NCBI GenBank assembly: GCA_964389675.1
Contig: CAYMEV010000026.1
Location: forward strand, 1-40,549
Source: CAYMEV01 sp964389675 [NCBI: uncultured Candidatus Sumerlaeota bacterium]
GTDB taxonomy: Bacteria > CAYMEV01
Reading direction: 5' to 3'
Length of the DNA: 40,549 nt
Below the pieces are notes generated by a model that ran no database searches, was not told where the DNA came from, and saw only the letters and a list, made by a program, of their open reading frames with translations. Below, piece after piece: positions 17,411 to 27,030 of this stretch. The translations under genes were made by a program, and so were the position numbers. Each line of letters starts with the position of its first letter. The stretch's first letter is position 1.

Positions 17411-18022
17411 TTAGTTGCCCTCTTTATCCCATACACCTCTGAAACTGAAATTGTAATTAATCACCTCATTTCCTATTTTAACAGGCAGGAATATACCGAA
17501 TGTTACCTCAGGCATCTTAGTAGGATTTGGAAGCATCCTGGACTGCCATTTCATGCTTGAGATAGCTTCTGGCACAAAGCTAAGCCCATAGCAGGGTATA
17601 ATAATATCAGATATTGTACCCTTTGGCGGGACTGATGACGGAGATTTATGTTCATTGCACTGGCTGTATTTTATTCCACTGTGCATTACAGCATTGCCTG
17701 ATCTTCCCATATAATCAGTGAAGGATACCAGGTTCCAGTCTATAATCATTGGCGAATCTGTAAGATTTCGCAAGGTAAAGCTGACTCCTTCATAATTATC
17801 ATACTGCGAGAATCCGTCAACCCCCTTATAAAAGGTCTCCGAAACATAAAACCTCACTGATATCATGTCATCAGAATAATGCATTGCTGATGGATCAAAT
17901 GTGTAATTGGCATTGCTCTCCGTTGGATTTGATTCCTCCATTGAGAATCTGTAGCCTTTAAGCTGCGGGGCACAAGATGTAAGTAATACTAATAGCAGGG
18001 AAATAAATAGACTCCACTTCAT
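17411..18022 (-). CDS. predicted lipoprotein
   Basis: The ATG at 18022 follows GAAAGGAG at a good distance and places a lipoprotein signal at the very N-terminus; a longer in-frame start at 18103 would bury it. The 203-residue product begins MKWSLFISLLLVLLTSC, a lipobox with Cys17 as the lipidated residue. The mature part is beta-rich, with a SFTLRNLTDSPMIIDW segment that suggests an immunoglobulin-like fold. The family is not recognised. It lies upstream of the kinase operon on the same strand, 285 bases away, so it is probably a separate unit. Whether it belongs to the defence island is unclear. Confidence 0.7.
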   Translation of the reverse strand: MKWSLFISLLLVLLTSCAPQLKGYRFSMEESNPTESNANYTFDPSAMHYSDDMISVRFYVSETFYKGVDGFSQYDNYEGVSFTLRNLTDSPMIIDWNLVSFTDYMGRSGNAVMHSGIKYSQCNEHKSPSSVPPKGTISDIIIPCYGLSFVPEAISSMKWQSRMLPNPTKMPEVTFGIFLPVKIGNEVINYNFSFRGVWDKEGN

Positions 18023-18278
18023 TTTCTTTTCTCCTTTCTTTTTTGGTAAATGATAAAATACTCCAATAATGTAAAGTATATGTCCCAAAATGGAAAAAAT
18101 CAAGGATATACTAATAAAATAATTAGTAAAGTTTTGCTGGTATAACCTCTAAATGGCTATCTCGAAATATTATAATATGTTAGATATCAGGAAACGTAAT
18201 ATTTTGAGCTAGGCTATCATCGAAAAAAAGTTATAGCAATAACGATTTATGCGAGATTTTGTATAGTGATTGTTATAT

Positions 18279-19295
18279 CTATGGTATATACAGACAGGCA
18301 ACAGCATGGAGTATTGATGATGATATCATCTTATAGAGAAGGTCATAATGGTGCTCTGCTAGGGTTATTCCCCAGCTTATAGAATGTGCAAGGGTATTTC
18401 GAATATTATAAGTAATTTTTATTGCAGTATCAATATTGTAGGTAATTTTGTTATCATCCCTTTCAATATAATATAGGAGCTCATTCAATGTTATAGGCTT
18501 CTTAGACAGTTTCCAGCAATCATTCTCTGAAAGTGATAAATATTCCCAGAGCTGATTTAGATATAAGTTAAGCGTGTGTCTCTTGGGTTTAATGCTATGC
18601 AAAATATTCTCTTTTAATAAACTTTCGAAAAGAATGCAGCCTTTAAGCAAATTAAAATAGAATGGTTCCAATGTTCCTGGTGTTACAACTGCCCTAAATA
18701 GAGATGAAATGTAGTTGCTCTCAAGCAAATAAGATATAAATGTTGTAACAATTGAACGTTTTCCGCAATTGGAGGATCTCAACATCGGAAGCAAAAAATT
18801 CTTTCTTATGCTCTCTATATTCAGGTTATTACTAGATTTAATTTTATCATAATTAACAAGGTAATATAGTTCTATATTAAAATCTAGAATGCTCTTCAGG
18901 TTTTTAACTAGTAATAATGCCTGCTGCTGTTCTATATCATTCTTGATCAGCATAAAACAAAAAGCAGGTGCAGTATCATTCTCAGGGTCTTTCCCAGCCC
19001 TTATATCCTCAGATAATGCAGCATCAAAAAAATAGGCTGCCATCTGATAGGAGTGTACTAGAAATGAGGATATCCCAAGGAAGTAAAAGGCTGTCCCTTT
19101 ATGTAATTCCTTATACCGGGTTTCATTAAGATTATTTAAGTATCCGAGAAAATAGAGAGTTGTATCTAAAAATTCGTCTGGTCTATTAGCTAATAGATCA
19201 ATTCTGATATAGCGCTCAAAGAAACTATCTGCAGACACATAATCTCTTGCTGCTATTGCAAACTCCCTCTCAATGCTACTATAAGTGTTACCCAA
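18279..19295 (-). CDS. helical protein with HEPN-type R-x4-H motif
   Basis: A 338-residue, mostly helical and AT-rich-coded protein. The start is TTG at 19295 with GAGG nine bases before it. Near the C-terminus it reads IRNTLAHS: R299 and H304 form the R-x4-H signature of HEPN RNases, with the polar Asn after Arg typical of active members (RN..AH). HEPN proteins are common effectors in abortive infection and toxin-antitoxin systems, where dimers cut RNA. The first 250 residues may be tetratricopeptide-like helices and could sense or hold the HEPN part inactive. It is divergent from the DUF499 operon (294 bases apart) and sits between the two defence arms. No adjacent antitoxin-like gene is seen. 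The HEPN assignment rests on one motif. Confidence 0.6.
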   Translation of the reverse strand: MGNTYSSIEREFAIAARDYVSADSFFERYIRIDLLANRPDEFLDTTLYFLGYLNNLNETRYKELHKGTAFYFLGISSFLVHSYQMAAYFFDAALSEDIRAGKDPENDTAPAFCFMLIKNDIEQQQALLLVKNLKSILDFNIELYYLVNYDKIKSSNNLNIESIRKNFLLPMLRSSNCGKRSIVTTFISYLLESNYISSLFRAVVTPGTLEPFYFNLLKGCILFESLLKENILHSIKPKRHTLNLYLNQLWEYLSLSENDCWKLSKKPITLNELLYYIERDDNKITYNIDTAIKITYNIRNTLAHSISWGITLAEHHYDLLYKMISSSILHAVACLYIP

Positions 19296-19523
19296 AATAA
19301 ATTGCCTCTATTTGTAATAATATATATCAAATTCAAAAAATCAATATATTGGATAGATTTAATTCTTATGGTTATTTCCGAATACATCAGAATTTTTTAA
19401 TATAATGCTGCAATATGTAATTTATAAGGGGATTGTCACCCTGAATTTATCATTAATATGATAAGCATATAAAGTGCATGGATGCTTTGATTTTTGTATC
19501 TCATTAAATCCCTGAGAAAATTA

Positions 19524-19561
19524 TTGATAATATTATCTATATATTCTATAAATAGATAATA
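19524..19561 (+). promoter_or_regulatory. promoter with overlapping palindromic operator for the DUF499 operon
   Basis: TTGATA (19524-19529) is followed after 17 bases by TATAAA (19547-19552). A perfect 10-bp inverted repeat, TATTATCTAT (19531-19540) and ATAGATAATA (19552-19561), separated by 11 bases, covers the spacer, the -10 box and the likely start point. A dimeric repressor bound there would block transcription. The leader to the ATG at 19590 would be about 30 bases and contains a strong GGGGGAGG site. No obvious HTH regulator gene is in the window. Confidence 0.5.
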
Positions 19562-19589
19562 ATATGAATTACAAACGGGGGAGGTAATA

Positions 19590-22500
19590 ATGAGGACTCT
19601 TTACGATGTCTGCAAGCCCAGAGAAAGTGTATTAAGCGGAAGGCAGAAGGACGATGTCCTGAACCTTTCTGACCTTCTTGAAGGAAGGGTAGACCCTGAC
19701 CTGTTTTTTGAGGAGAACTACAGGACAGAAGGTATGAGGACGCTTATACAGACTGCATTCAACAGGTTTATAAAAGAAGACCCCAACGGGGTTATTAAAC
19801 TGACACAGACCATGGGAGGAGGAAAGACCCATAACATGATAGCCCTTGGCCTGCTTGCTTTAAATCCTGTCTACCGTGATTCTATCCTTGATAATAGTCC
19901 AGACTACAGGAATCTCGGCAGAGTAAGGGTGGTGGCATTCTCAGGAAGGGAGAGCGATGCTCCTCTTGGTATCTGGGGAGCAATAGCCAAGCAGCTCGGA
20001 AAAAAGGACTACCTAAAGGACTATTATTCGCCCCTTCAGGCCCCTGGAGAAACAGCATGGATAAATCTTCTGCAGGGAGACCCCCTTTTGATCCTCCTGG
20101 ATGAGCTTCCGCCTTATCTTGAGTATGCGAAGGCAAAACCAATAGGAAATTCAGACCTTTCGGTTGTTACGACAACTGCGCTTTCAAACCTCTTTACTGC
20201 AGCCGGTAAGGCGCAACTTGCAAATGTATGTGTAGTAGTATCAGATCTGAGAGCAACATATGAAGGCGGGTCAAGACAGCTCGGGACAGCACTGAAATCC
20301 CTCGAAAATGAGCTGAGCAGGAGCGCGCTTAACATAGAGCCTGTGGGAAGCTCGTCAGATGATGTCTATCAGATACTGAAAAAAAGACTATTTGATTCAC
20401 TGCCAAAAAAAGATGATATAAATGATATTGCCATAGGATATAAAGATTCAGTATTAACGGCAAAACAGATGGGCTATACATATATTACTCCTGAAAGCAT
20501 ATATAACGGCATAAAGGAATCATATCCTTTCCATCCTTCTATAAGAGATCTTTATGCAAGATTCAAAGAGAACCAGGGATTTCAGCAGACAAGGGGCCTA
20601 ATAAGGCTTATGAGACAGGTCGTTGCACAAATATACTCAGGTAATGCCCCCCTTTCAAAAAAGAAATATCTGATAAATGTATTTGATTTTGATCTAAATG
20701 ATAACAATATGCATACAACCATAACGCAGATAAAGAACTCTCTTTCAAACGCAATATCTCATGATATTGCATCCCAGGGCAGATCTGTAGCAGAAGAAAT
20801 AGACACGACATACAAACAGACCCTGGTACAGGACATTGCCAAGCTGATACTAGTATCATCACTTGCAGATGTCCCACATGCCCTGCTGGGCCTTACATTG
20901 AGTGATATTATAGGAAACCTGTGTGAACCAGGCAGGGACATCACAAATGTAAAAGCATCCCTTGAGGAATTTGTACAGAAGGCATGGTATATAAAGCAGG
21001 ACAAGGAAGGCAAGATATATTTCCAGAATATAAAGAACATGAATGCCGAGCTTCAGTCTCTTGTGGAGTCCTATGACAATGAATCCGTAAAGAACACTAC
21101 GCTTAAGATATTCCTCTCTGATATATTCATGCCAAAAGTAAAGGACTGCTATCAGGAACTTCTTGTATTCCCGGCAATTGACGAAATACGGCTGAGTCCC
21201 TCTGCTGTGACTCTTATTCTATTTGAGCCCTGGACAGGAACAGGCCTGCATCCAGACCTTAGAAGCCTGTATGATAATTGCGCCTATAAGAACAGGGTAA
21301 TGTTCCTGTCAGGAAAGAAGGATACCATGAATCATCTCTATGCATCCGCAAAGGACCTCAAGGCCATTGACAGGATTATAGCTAATATGAGAGAGGAGAA
21401 CATAGCTGAGAGCGACTCACAGTATCAGCTTGCACAGGACCTCAGGATAAAGAAAAACACCGCAATGCTCTCCTCAGCAAGAGAGACTTTTACGACCTTG
21501 TATTATCCCAATAAGAATGATATCTCAGAAGCAGACTTCATAATGGAATTTGTTGGCAACCGCTATGATGGAGAAGACCAGATAAGAAAGCTGCTTCTGG
21601 AAAAACACAAGCTTATTGTAACAGCAGCAGATGATACATTAAGGAAAAAATGCGAAGAACGCCTGTTTACAAGAAAGCAGATGACATGGAAGGATATAAC
21701 GGATAGGGCAGCCACAAATACCGCATGGCAGTGGCATCATCCCGATACCCTCTTTCACCTGCGCCAGTTTGCCATCAGGAACGGCCACTGGAAAGAGGAA
21801 GGGCAATATATTGAGAAAGGCCCTTTTGAAAAAGAAAAGACAGATGTCCTTATTACTGAGAGCAATACTCTTACCGATAAAACCATACTGCAGATAAGGC
21901 CCATATACGGTGATAAGATATTCTATGAAATAGGTGCAAAAGCCACACCCGGATCAGCCCCGGTGCCTAACTTAAACAACTTCGAAACAACGGAAGTAAA
22001 GCTTTCGTTTCTCTGTGTTGATTCAAAGGGCATCCATCCGACAGGAGAGCCAAAGGAATGGAAGAAACAGATAATAATCAAGCATAAATTCAGGGACAAA
22101 CCTGGCGGAAAAAGATACCTCGAGCTTGAATCACACCCGAAGGTAAGCCTCAAGTACACTACAGACGGATCAAACCCGAAGATAAGCGGAGGCCTGTATT
22201 CCGATGAGTTCCTTGTCCCTGATGGTTCATCCGTTATTCTGGTTGCTGCAGAATATGACGGCGAGTATCTTGCCCAGGAGGAGATAAAAAACAGCAGGGA
22301 TGAAGCAGAGAAACTTATCATTAATCCTGATAAGCCTCTTACCCTAAGAAAGGTATTCAGGATTACCGATACCCCTGCCACCTTTGAAAACATAAAAAAC
22401 CTGAAAGAATACGCTCAGAGCGTCTCAGACATAAACATAGTCATTCATTTCACGAATGAACAGAACAAGAAAACCTTCGTGGAGCTAAATCTGGGAGACG

Positions 22501-22694
22501 GCATCATTACCACTGGCCATGGAATCGAAAAAGCTATAGACAATATAAGGGATGTATTTATCCGCACAGAGCATAATATTGTGGAGCTGGAGTACAGGGT
22601 TGTAGCCTTTGAGAAAGCCCAGAACTTCTATGACTGGCTCAATTCAAACAATATGAGCCTTTCAGATATAAATCCCGGGGAGATAGAGCAGTAA
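19590..22694 (+). CDS. DUF499 family anti-phage ATPase
   Basis: First gene of the plus-strand operon; 1034 residues. Walker A is TMGGGKTH (about 74-81) and Walker B is LLILLDELPPYL (about 166-177), the usual DUF499 arrangement. The segment around 840-900 (SLKYTTDGSNPKISGG, then VILVAAEYDG) is like the small beta domain found at the C-terminus of chitobiases. DUF499 ATPases occur with DUF1156 methyltransferases and SNF2/PLD helicases in archaeal and bacterial defence islands and probably power DNA handling by the complex; the exact step is not established. The stop overlaps the next start (TAATG), so the two are translationally coupled. The codons are GC-richer than those of the accessory genes around it. 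Confidence 0.85.
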   Translation: MRTLYDVCKPRESVLSGRQKDDVLNLSDLLEGRVDPDLFFEENYRTEGMRTLIQTAFNRFIKEDPNGVIKLTQTMGGGKTHNMIALGLLALNPVYRDSILDNSPDYRNLGRVRVVAFSGRESDAPLGIWGAIAKQLGKKDYLKDYYSPLQAPGETAWINLLQGDPLLILLDELPPYLEYAKAKPIGNSDLSVVTTTALSNLFTAAGKAQLANVCVVVSDLRATYEGGSRQLGTALKSLENELSRSALNIEPVGSSSDDVYQILKKRLFDSLPKKDDINDIAIGYKDSVLTAKQMGYTYITPESIYNGIKESYPFHPSIRDLYARFKENQGFQQTRGLIRLMRQVVAQIYSGNAPLSKKKYLINVFDFDLNDNNMHTTITQIKNSLSNAISHDIASQGRSVAEEIDTTYKQTLVQDIAKLILVSSLADVPHALLGLTLSDIIGNLCEPGRDITNVKASLEEFVQKAWYIKQDKEGKIYFQNIKNMNAELQSLVESYDNESVKNTTLKIFLSDIFMPKVKDCYQELLVFPAIDEIRLSPSAVTLILFEPWTGTGLHPDLRSLYDNCAYKNRVMFLSGKKDTMNHLYASAKDLKAIDRIIANMREENIAESDSQYQLAQDLRIKKNTAMLSSARETFTTLYYPNKNDISEADFIMEFVGNRYDGEDQIRKLLLEKHKLIVTAADDTLRKKCEERLFTRKQMTWKDITDRAATNTAWQWHHPDTLFHLRQFAIRNGHWKEEGQYIEKGPFEKEKTDVLITESNTLTDKTILQIRPIYGDKIFYEIGAKATPGSAPVPNLNNFETTEVKLSFLCVDSKGIHPTGEPKEWKKQIIIKHKFRDKPGGKRYLELESHPKVSLKYTTDGSNPKISGGLYSDEFLVPDGSSVILVAAEYDGEYLAQEEIKNSRDEAEKLIINPDKPLTLRKVFRITDTPATFENIKNLKEYAQSVSDINIVIHFTNEQNKKTFVELNLGDGIITTGHGIEKAIDNIRDVFIRTEHNIVELEYRVVAFEKAQNFYDWLNSNNMSLSDINPGEIEQ

Positions 22695-23245
22695 TGGCGG
22701 AAAAAGCCACTGGCTTCGGTTTTATCCCTTCCGAGGGTACCCATCATTTTCTGGTTGATATCCCTCCCGCAAAGGAAGGCTATGTAATAGTATATGAGCG
22801 CTTTGAATACCAGGAGGGCAAACAGGACCTGTCATCAGCCATCCCCAAGGCGAGGATATCCAGGCATAAATGGCTCATGATATCAGAAACACTCGAAAAT
22901 GATTTCACCAGCCGGCTTAAGAAAAAAAAAGTAAGGCACATCAGAAAGCCCCGTTTCATTAACGGCCATAACCCTGTTGATTTCCTGCTCGGAAAGGAGA
23001 TGCTCGTCCTCATCTGGTCAATAGAGGACTGCGACCCTTCCGTAATTCCCAAGGCCATACGCAACTGGCTGGGTCTTGCCCCCGAGGAGCGCTGGTGGCT
23101 CTATACCATGACCAATGCCGCCACTGGCAATATTGACGACAGACAGGGATGGAGGAAGGCCCTACGCTATGCCCTGACAGAGAACCCAATCCTCGAGACA
23201 AGGCAGAGAAGCCTGATAGAGCCCCTCATGAACCGAGAAGACTAA
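22694..23245 (+). CDS. DUF3780 anti-phage associated protein
   Basis: A 183-residue soluble protein, translated by coupling from the DUF499 stop codon. It matches the small DUF3780 family in length and pattern (N-terminal TGFGFIPSEGTHHF, a basic KKKKVRHIRKPRF stretch, and a C-terminal GLAPEERWWLYTMTNAATG). This family is found almost only beside DUF499 and DUF1156 genes. It has no catalytic motif and its role is unknown; it may be a structural or adaptor subunit. It ends 11 bases before the methyltransferase start. Confidence 0.8.
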   Translation: MAEKATGFGFIPSEGTHHFLVDIPPAKEGYVIVYERFEYQEGKQDLSSAIPKARISRHKWLMISETLENDFTSRLKKKKVRHIRKPRFINGHNPVDFLLGKEMLVLIWSIEDCDPSVIPKAIRNWLGLAPEERWWLYTMTNAATGNIDDRQGWRKALRYALTENPILETRQRSLIEPLMNRED

Positions 23246-23256
23246 AGGAGCATACA

Positions 23257-26142
23257 ATGAAAAGCTTTATAGAAGAACAGTTCCCTGTATCCAAAATATC
23301 CAAGGAAAGCTACAAGGAGAGGAAGGCAGGAGCAGGCCAGACCCTGACTGGCCTGGGCAAATGGTGGGGCAGGAAGCCCCTCATACTGGTCCGCTCAGCA
23401 CTCCTCGGCCTTCTGATGCCCGTATCTCCTGATAAAAAGAAGGATCTGGATATATTCCTTAAGATACTTACAATGGACAAAAAGGGCCTCTATAATAGAA
23501 TGGAAAAAACCCCTGCACCCTCCGAGATATTTGAATACCTTACAAATAATGAGAGGGTCTTGTATTTTGAGTCCTCCGATAACGGCCTAACCCCCAAATA
23601 CAGAAAAGACATCTCAGCAGCAGAAAAAAAGACTGCAATAGACAGGGCATGGAACAGAATGAGCTATGACCAGAAGCTGAGATACTGCAGGAGGCCCGAG
23701 CAATATACCGATACAGACAGTGCCAACTGGCAGGAGATAAACAGGCACCTTGGCACAGATGCATCTACCCTACCTGAGTTAATCAAACAGCTCGGCATAA
23801 AAAGGTTCGGCCAGCGCTCCAAAGTGGGGGACTGCTTCTGCGGAGGGGGATCTGTCCCCTTTGAGGCAGCCCGCATGGGATGCGATGTATTTGCATCGGA
23901 CCTGAATCCCATAGCAGGCCTTCTCACATGGTCAGCCCTGAATATACTGGGAGCCAGTGATGAAGAGATACAGAAGCTCGAGGAATTCAGGCAGAAGGTC
24001 TATGACGAGGCTGACAGGCAGGTACTGGAATGGGGCATAGAGACAAATGAGCATGGTGACAGGGCTGACAGCTATATATACTGCGTAGAGGCCACCTGCC
24101 CTGAGTGCGGGTATATTATACCCCTTGCCCCATCATGGATAATAGGAAAAGGAACAAAGACAATAGCAATATTAAAAGAGGCAGACGGGAGATATGACAT
24201 AGAGATAAAGAGCAATGCAGGCCCGCAGGAGATAAAGCTTGCAGAATCGCAAGCAACAGTAAAGGATAATGCTGTCCACTGCCCCCACTGCAACCTGTCG
24301 ACCCCCATATCATCCCTGAGAAAGGACAGGACGAACCCTGACGGGTCCACGGACAATGACCTGCGCAAATGGGAGAAATCCGACTTCATGCCCAGAGAAG
24401 GCGACATATACAGGGAGAGGCTTTATTGTATCAGGTATCAAAGAGAGGTAAAGGGCTCAAATATAAAAATGGTAAAAGAGAGATACTATACGGCACCCAC
24501 ACCGCAGGACCTTCAAAGGGAGGAAAAGGTAATAGAGCTTCTCTCAGAGAGATTCAAGGAATGGCAGGATAATGGGTATATACCGTCCACAGAGATAGAA
24601 CCAGGAGATAAGACTGATGAACCTATCAGGACAAGGGGCTGGACACACTGGCATCATCTTTTCAATCCGCGGCAGCTGTTGGTGCATGGGCTGATATTAA
24701 AGAAGATCTCTCTATATGCATGTTATCCTAGAGAATTCGTAATTTCATTATTGGGCATAAATAGAGCTATCTTAAGGGATTCAAAGCTATCAATGTGGGA
24801 TAATTCACGTGATGGAGTTGTGAGCATTTTTTACAATCAGGCTTTTAATACCATGTATAACCATGGTAGTAAATCTATTGTTTTGCTAAATTTTGATCTA
24901 ATTTATAATTTATATAAGATCAATTCACAATCTAGCATACTACCAGTAGATGCTAGAGAACTGAAGGAGCCCTGCCATATCTGGATAACTGACCCGCCCT
25001 ATGCAGATGCAGTCAATTACCATGAACTTTCAGAATTCTTCCTTGCATGGGACAGGGTAATGCTAGAAAAAGCCTTTCCAGAATGGTATGCTGACAGCAA
25101 GAGAGTGCTTGCTGTAAGGGGAAAGGATGATACATTCAACAGCTCCATGATAGATATATATAAGAATCTTGCAGATAATATGCCTGATGACGGTATGCAG
25201 ATTATCATGTTTACCCATCAGGATGTGAATGTATGGGCTGATCTGACCCTGATAATCTGGTCTGCGGGGCTGCAGGTAACCGCTGCATGGAATATAGCCA
25301 CAGAGACGGAGTCAGCTGGATTGAAGGAGGGCAATTATGTAAAGGGGACTGTCCTTCTGGTATTAAGGAAGCAAACTTCAGATGAGACAGCATTTATTGA
25401 TGATATCTATCCAGACATTGAGGAAGAGGTCAAAAAGCAGATAAATAGCATGAAAGACCTTGACAGCCTGGAGGAGCCGAACTTCTCTGATGCGGATTAT
25501 ATACTTGCCGCATATGCGGCAAGCCTGAAAGTCCTTACATCATACAGGAAGATCGAGGATATTAATGTGGGGTATGAGCTTTCCAAGGACAGGAAAAAAG
25601 GCGATAAATCGCCTGTTGCAAAGCTTATCGAATCTGCAAAGAAGATAGCCTATGACCAGCTGATCCCGAAGGGTTTTGACAGCTTTATATGGAAGACCCT
25701 GATGCCTGAAGAGCGGTTCTATATAAAGGGGCTTGAGATGGAAAGCTATAATGTATATAAGATGTCAGCATATCAGGAGCTTGCAAGGGGCTTTGGCGTG
25801 GCAGACTATAAAAGCTTCATGGACAACACCAGGGCAAATACGGCAAGGCTGAAGACAGCAGGGGAATGGGCAAACAGGGGAATAAAGGCAGACGGCTTCG
25901 GAAACAGCCTCCTTCGGAATGTCCTGATGGCGCTTTATCTGGGGCATAAGCAGGATAATGTGTCTTCAGGCAGGAACTGGCTCAGGAATGAGGTGGAGGA
26001 CTACTGGTCATCACGGGATAAGATAAGGGAAATGCTTGAGTTTATTTCAGGCTTTATGAACATAGGCAATATGCAGGAGTGGCACAGGGATGCGGAGACT
26101 GCATCCATCCTGCTGGAGCTGGTAAGGAATGATACGGTGTGA
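23257..26142 (+). CDS. DUF1156 DNA methyltransferase
   Basis: The ATG at 23257 (AAAGGAG seven bases before it) is chosen over an upstream in-frame ATG at 23149 that would overlap the DUF3780 gene by about 100 bases. The 961-residue product has the DUF1156 start (EEQFPV...KWWGRKPLILVRS, about 6-48), the AdoMet-binding FCGGGS...GCDVFASDLNP (about 193-218), two CxxC pairs (ATCPECGY about 279 and HCPHC about 341) that look like a zinc ribbon, and the catalytic DPPY at 579-582. DPPY points to amino-group methylation of adenine (N6) or cytosine (N4). It probably protects self DNA. A block of about 240 bases just before DPPY has clearly different base composition. Confidence 0.88.
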   Translation: MKSFIEEQFPVSKISKESYKERKAGAGQTLTGLGKWWGRKPLILVRSALLGLLMPVSPDKKKDLDIFLKILTMDKKGLYNRMEKTPAPSEIFEYLTNNERVLYFESSDNGLTPKYRKDISAAEKKTAIDRAWNRMSYDQKLRYCRRPEQYTDTDSANWQEINRHLGTDASTLPELIKQLGIKRFGQRSKVGDCFCGGGSVPFEAARMGCDVFASDLNPIAGLLTWSALNILGASDEEIQKLEEFRQKVYDEADRQVLEWGIETNEHGDRADSYIYCVEATCPECGYIIPLAPSWIIGKGTKTIAILKEADGRYDIEIKSNAGPQEIKLAESQATVKDNAVHCPHCNLSTPISSLRKDRTNPDGSTDNDLRKWEKSDFMPREGDIYRERLYCIRYQREVKGSNIKMVKERYYTAPTPQDLQREEKVIELLSERFKEWQDNGYIPSTEIEPGDKTDEPIRTRGWTHWHHLFNPRQLLVHGLILKKISLYACYPREFVISLLGINRAILRDSKLSMWDNSRDGVVSIFYNQAFNTMYNHGSKSIVLLNFDLIYNLYKINSQSSILPVDARELKEPCHIWITDPPYADAVNYHELSEFFLAWDRVMLEKAFPEWYADSKRVLAVRGKDDTFNSSMIDIYKNLADNMPDDGMQIIMFTHQDVNVWADLTLIIWSAGLQVTAAWNIATETESAGLKEGNYVKGTVLLVLRKQTSDETAFIDDIYPDIEEEVKKQINSMKDLDSLEEPNFSDADYILAAYAASLKVLTSYRKIEDINVGYELSKDRKKGDKSPVAKLIESAKKIAYDQLIPKGFDSFIWKTLMPEERFYIKGLEMESYNVYKMSAYQELARGFGVADYKSFMDNTRANTARLKTAGEWANRGIKADGFGNSLLRNVLMALYLGHKQDNVSSGRNWLRNEVEDYWSSRDKIREMLEFISGFMNIGNMQEWHRDAETASILLELVRNDTV

Positions 26143-26203
26143 TGCGCAGGACTGGAAGAATTATTGAGAATTCTGCACTCTATATAGATTATAGGGGGTC
26201 AGA

Positions 26204-26878
26204 ATGAATACGAAGATTACACAGGCAGTTGATGATGCTGTTGATGACATCTGCAGGCTATTTAAGAAATCGCCAACATTATTCTTTACTGAGAATGACC
26301 TTGTGTGCTTTTTTAATGTCATGTTATCCAGAAGATTAGAAGGTATGGCTGTACACGATATTGATGGTAAAAAGCATTCACTGGTACACATGGAATATCC
26401 CACACCATTCAGGTGCGATATGAGCGGTGGAAATTTTAGCATAAAGCAGGATAAAGACAAGACGCAAAATAATAGATTTTATAAAAGGGGACATTATGAC
26501 ATTGCTATTTTAAATCCTGATTTTATAAGCAATAACCATTATAATATAATCAAAGCTCAACATTTTTCAAGCTATCAAAGCAAGGTATTAAATAAAAGTA
26601 TAAATAGCCCTGTTATCCTGTATGCATTGGAGTTCATGTACAGCAGGGATCCAATAAACTCTGATGCTGGAGCTGACAGGTTCTTAAAAGTGGTCCTACA
26701 GGATTATGACAAATTATTAGCATGCAGATGCCGTTCCGGCATATGCTCCAGTTTAAAGGGTTTTATATCTCATGTTAAGATGCTGGTATTTGTCAAGGGA
26801 AGCTCACAACATATAGAAAGTAGGCTTATAAGCGGATTATCTCAATATACCGATATAGTTCTTTGTTTTGGTAAATAA
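26204..26878 (+). CDS. unknown protein between methyltransferase and helicase
   Basis: A 224-residue soluble protein with a start ATG at 26204, 61 bases after the methyltransferase. It contains MEYPTPFRCDM (about 66-76), RGHYDIAILNPDFI (about 95-108) and VILYALEFMYSRD. The spaced Asp (HYD) and Glu (ALEF) on predicted strands recall a PD-(D/E)xK nuclease core, but the final lysine position is Met, so I cannot call a nuclease. The codons are more AT-rich than those of the genes on either side, suggesting a later insertion into the operon. Confidence 0.65.
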   Translation: MNTKITQAVDDAVDDICRLFKKSPTLFFTENDLVCFFNVMLSRRLEGMAVHDIDGKKHSLVHMEYPTPFRCDMSGGNFSIKQDKDKTQNNRFYKRGHYDIAILNPDFISNNHYNIIKAQHFSSYQSKVLNKSINSPVILYALEFMYSRDPINSDAGADRFLKVVLQDYDKLLACRCRSGICSSLKGFISHVKMLVFVKGSSQHIESRLISGLSQYTDIVLCFGK

Positions 26879-27030
26879 TCTTTATCTGAAGGATAAATTG
26901 CTTAACATGTTACAGCAAATATCCATATAACGATAAAATAATAGTGATATAAATTCTCACTGTTGTATATCTGGTCATTTATAGATATTGATCTAATCAA
27001 TTACAATTTGCCTGAAGGATAATATACAAT

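Noticed and set aside
21923-22393. 156-codon minus-strand frame
   Set aside because: Antisense shadow of the DUF499 gene, Ser/Phe-rich, no family similarity.
23149-23256. N-terminal extension of the methyltransferase
   Set aside because: It would overlap the DUF3780 gene, is Pro/Arg/Glu-rich and unlike DUF1156 N-termini; ATG 23257 has a good binding site.
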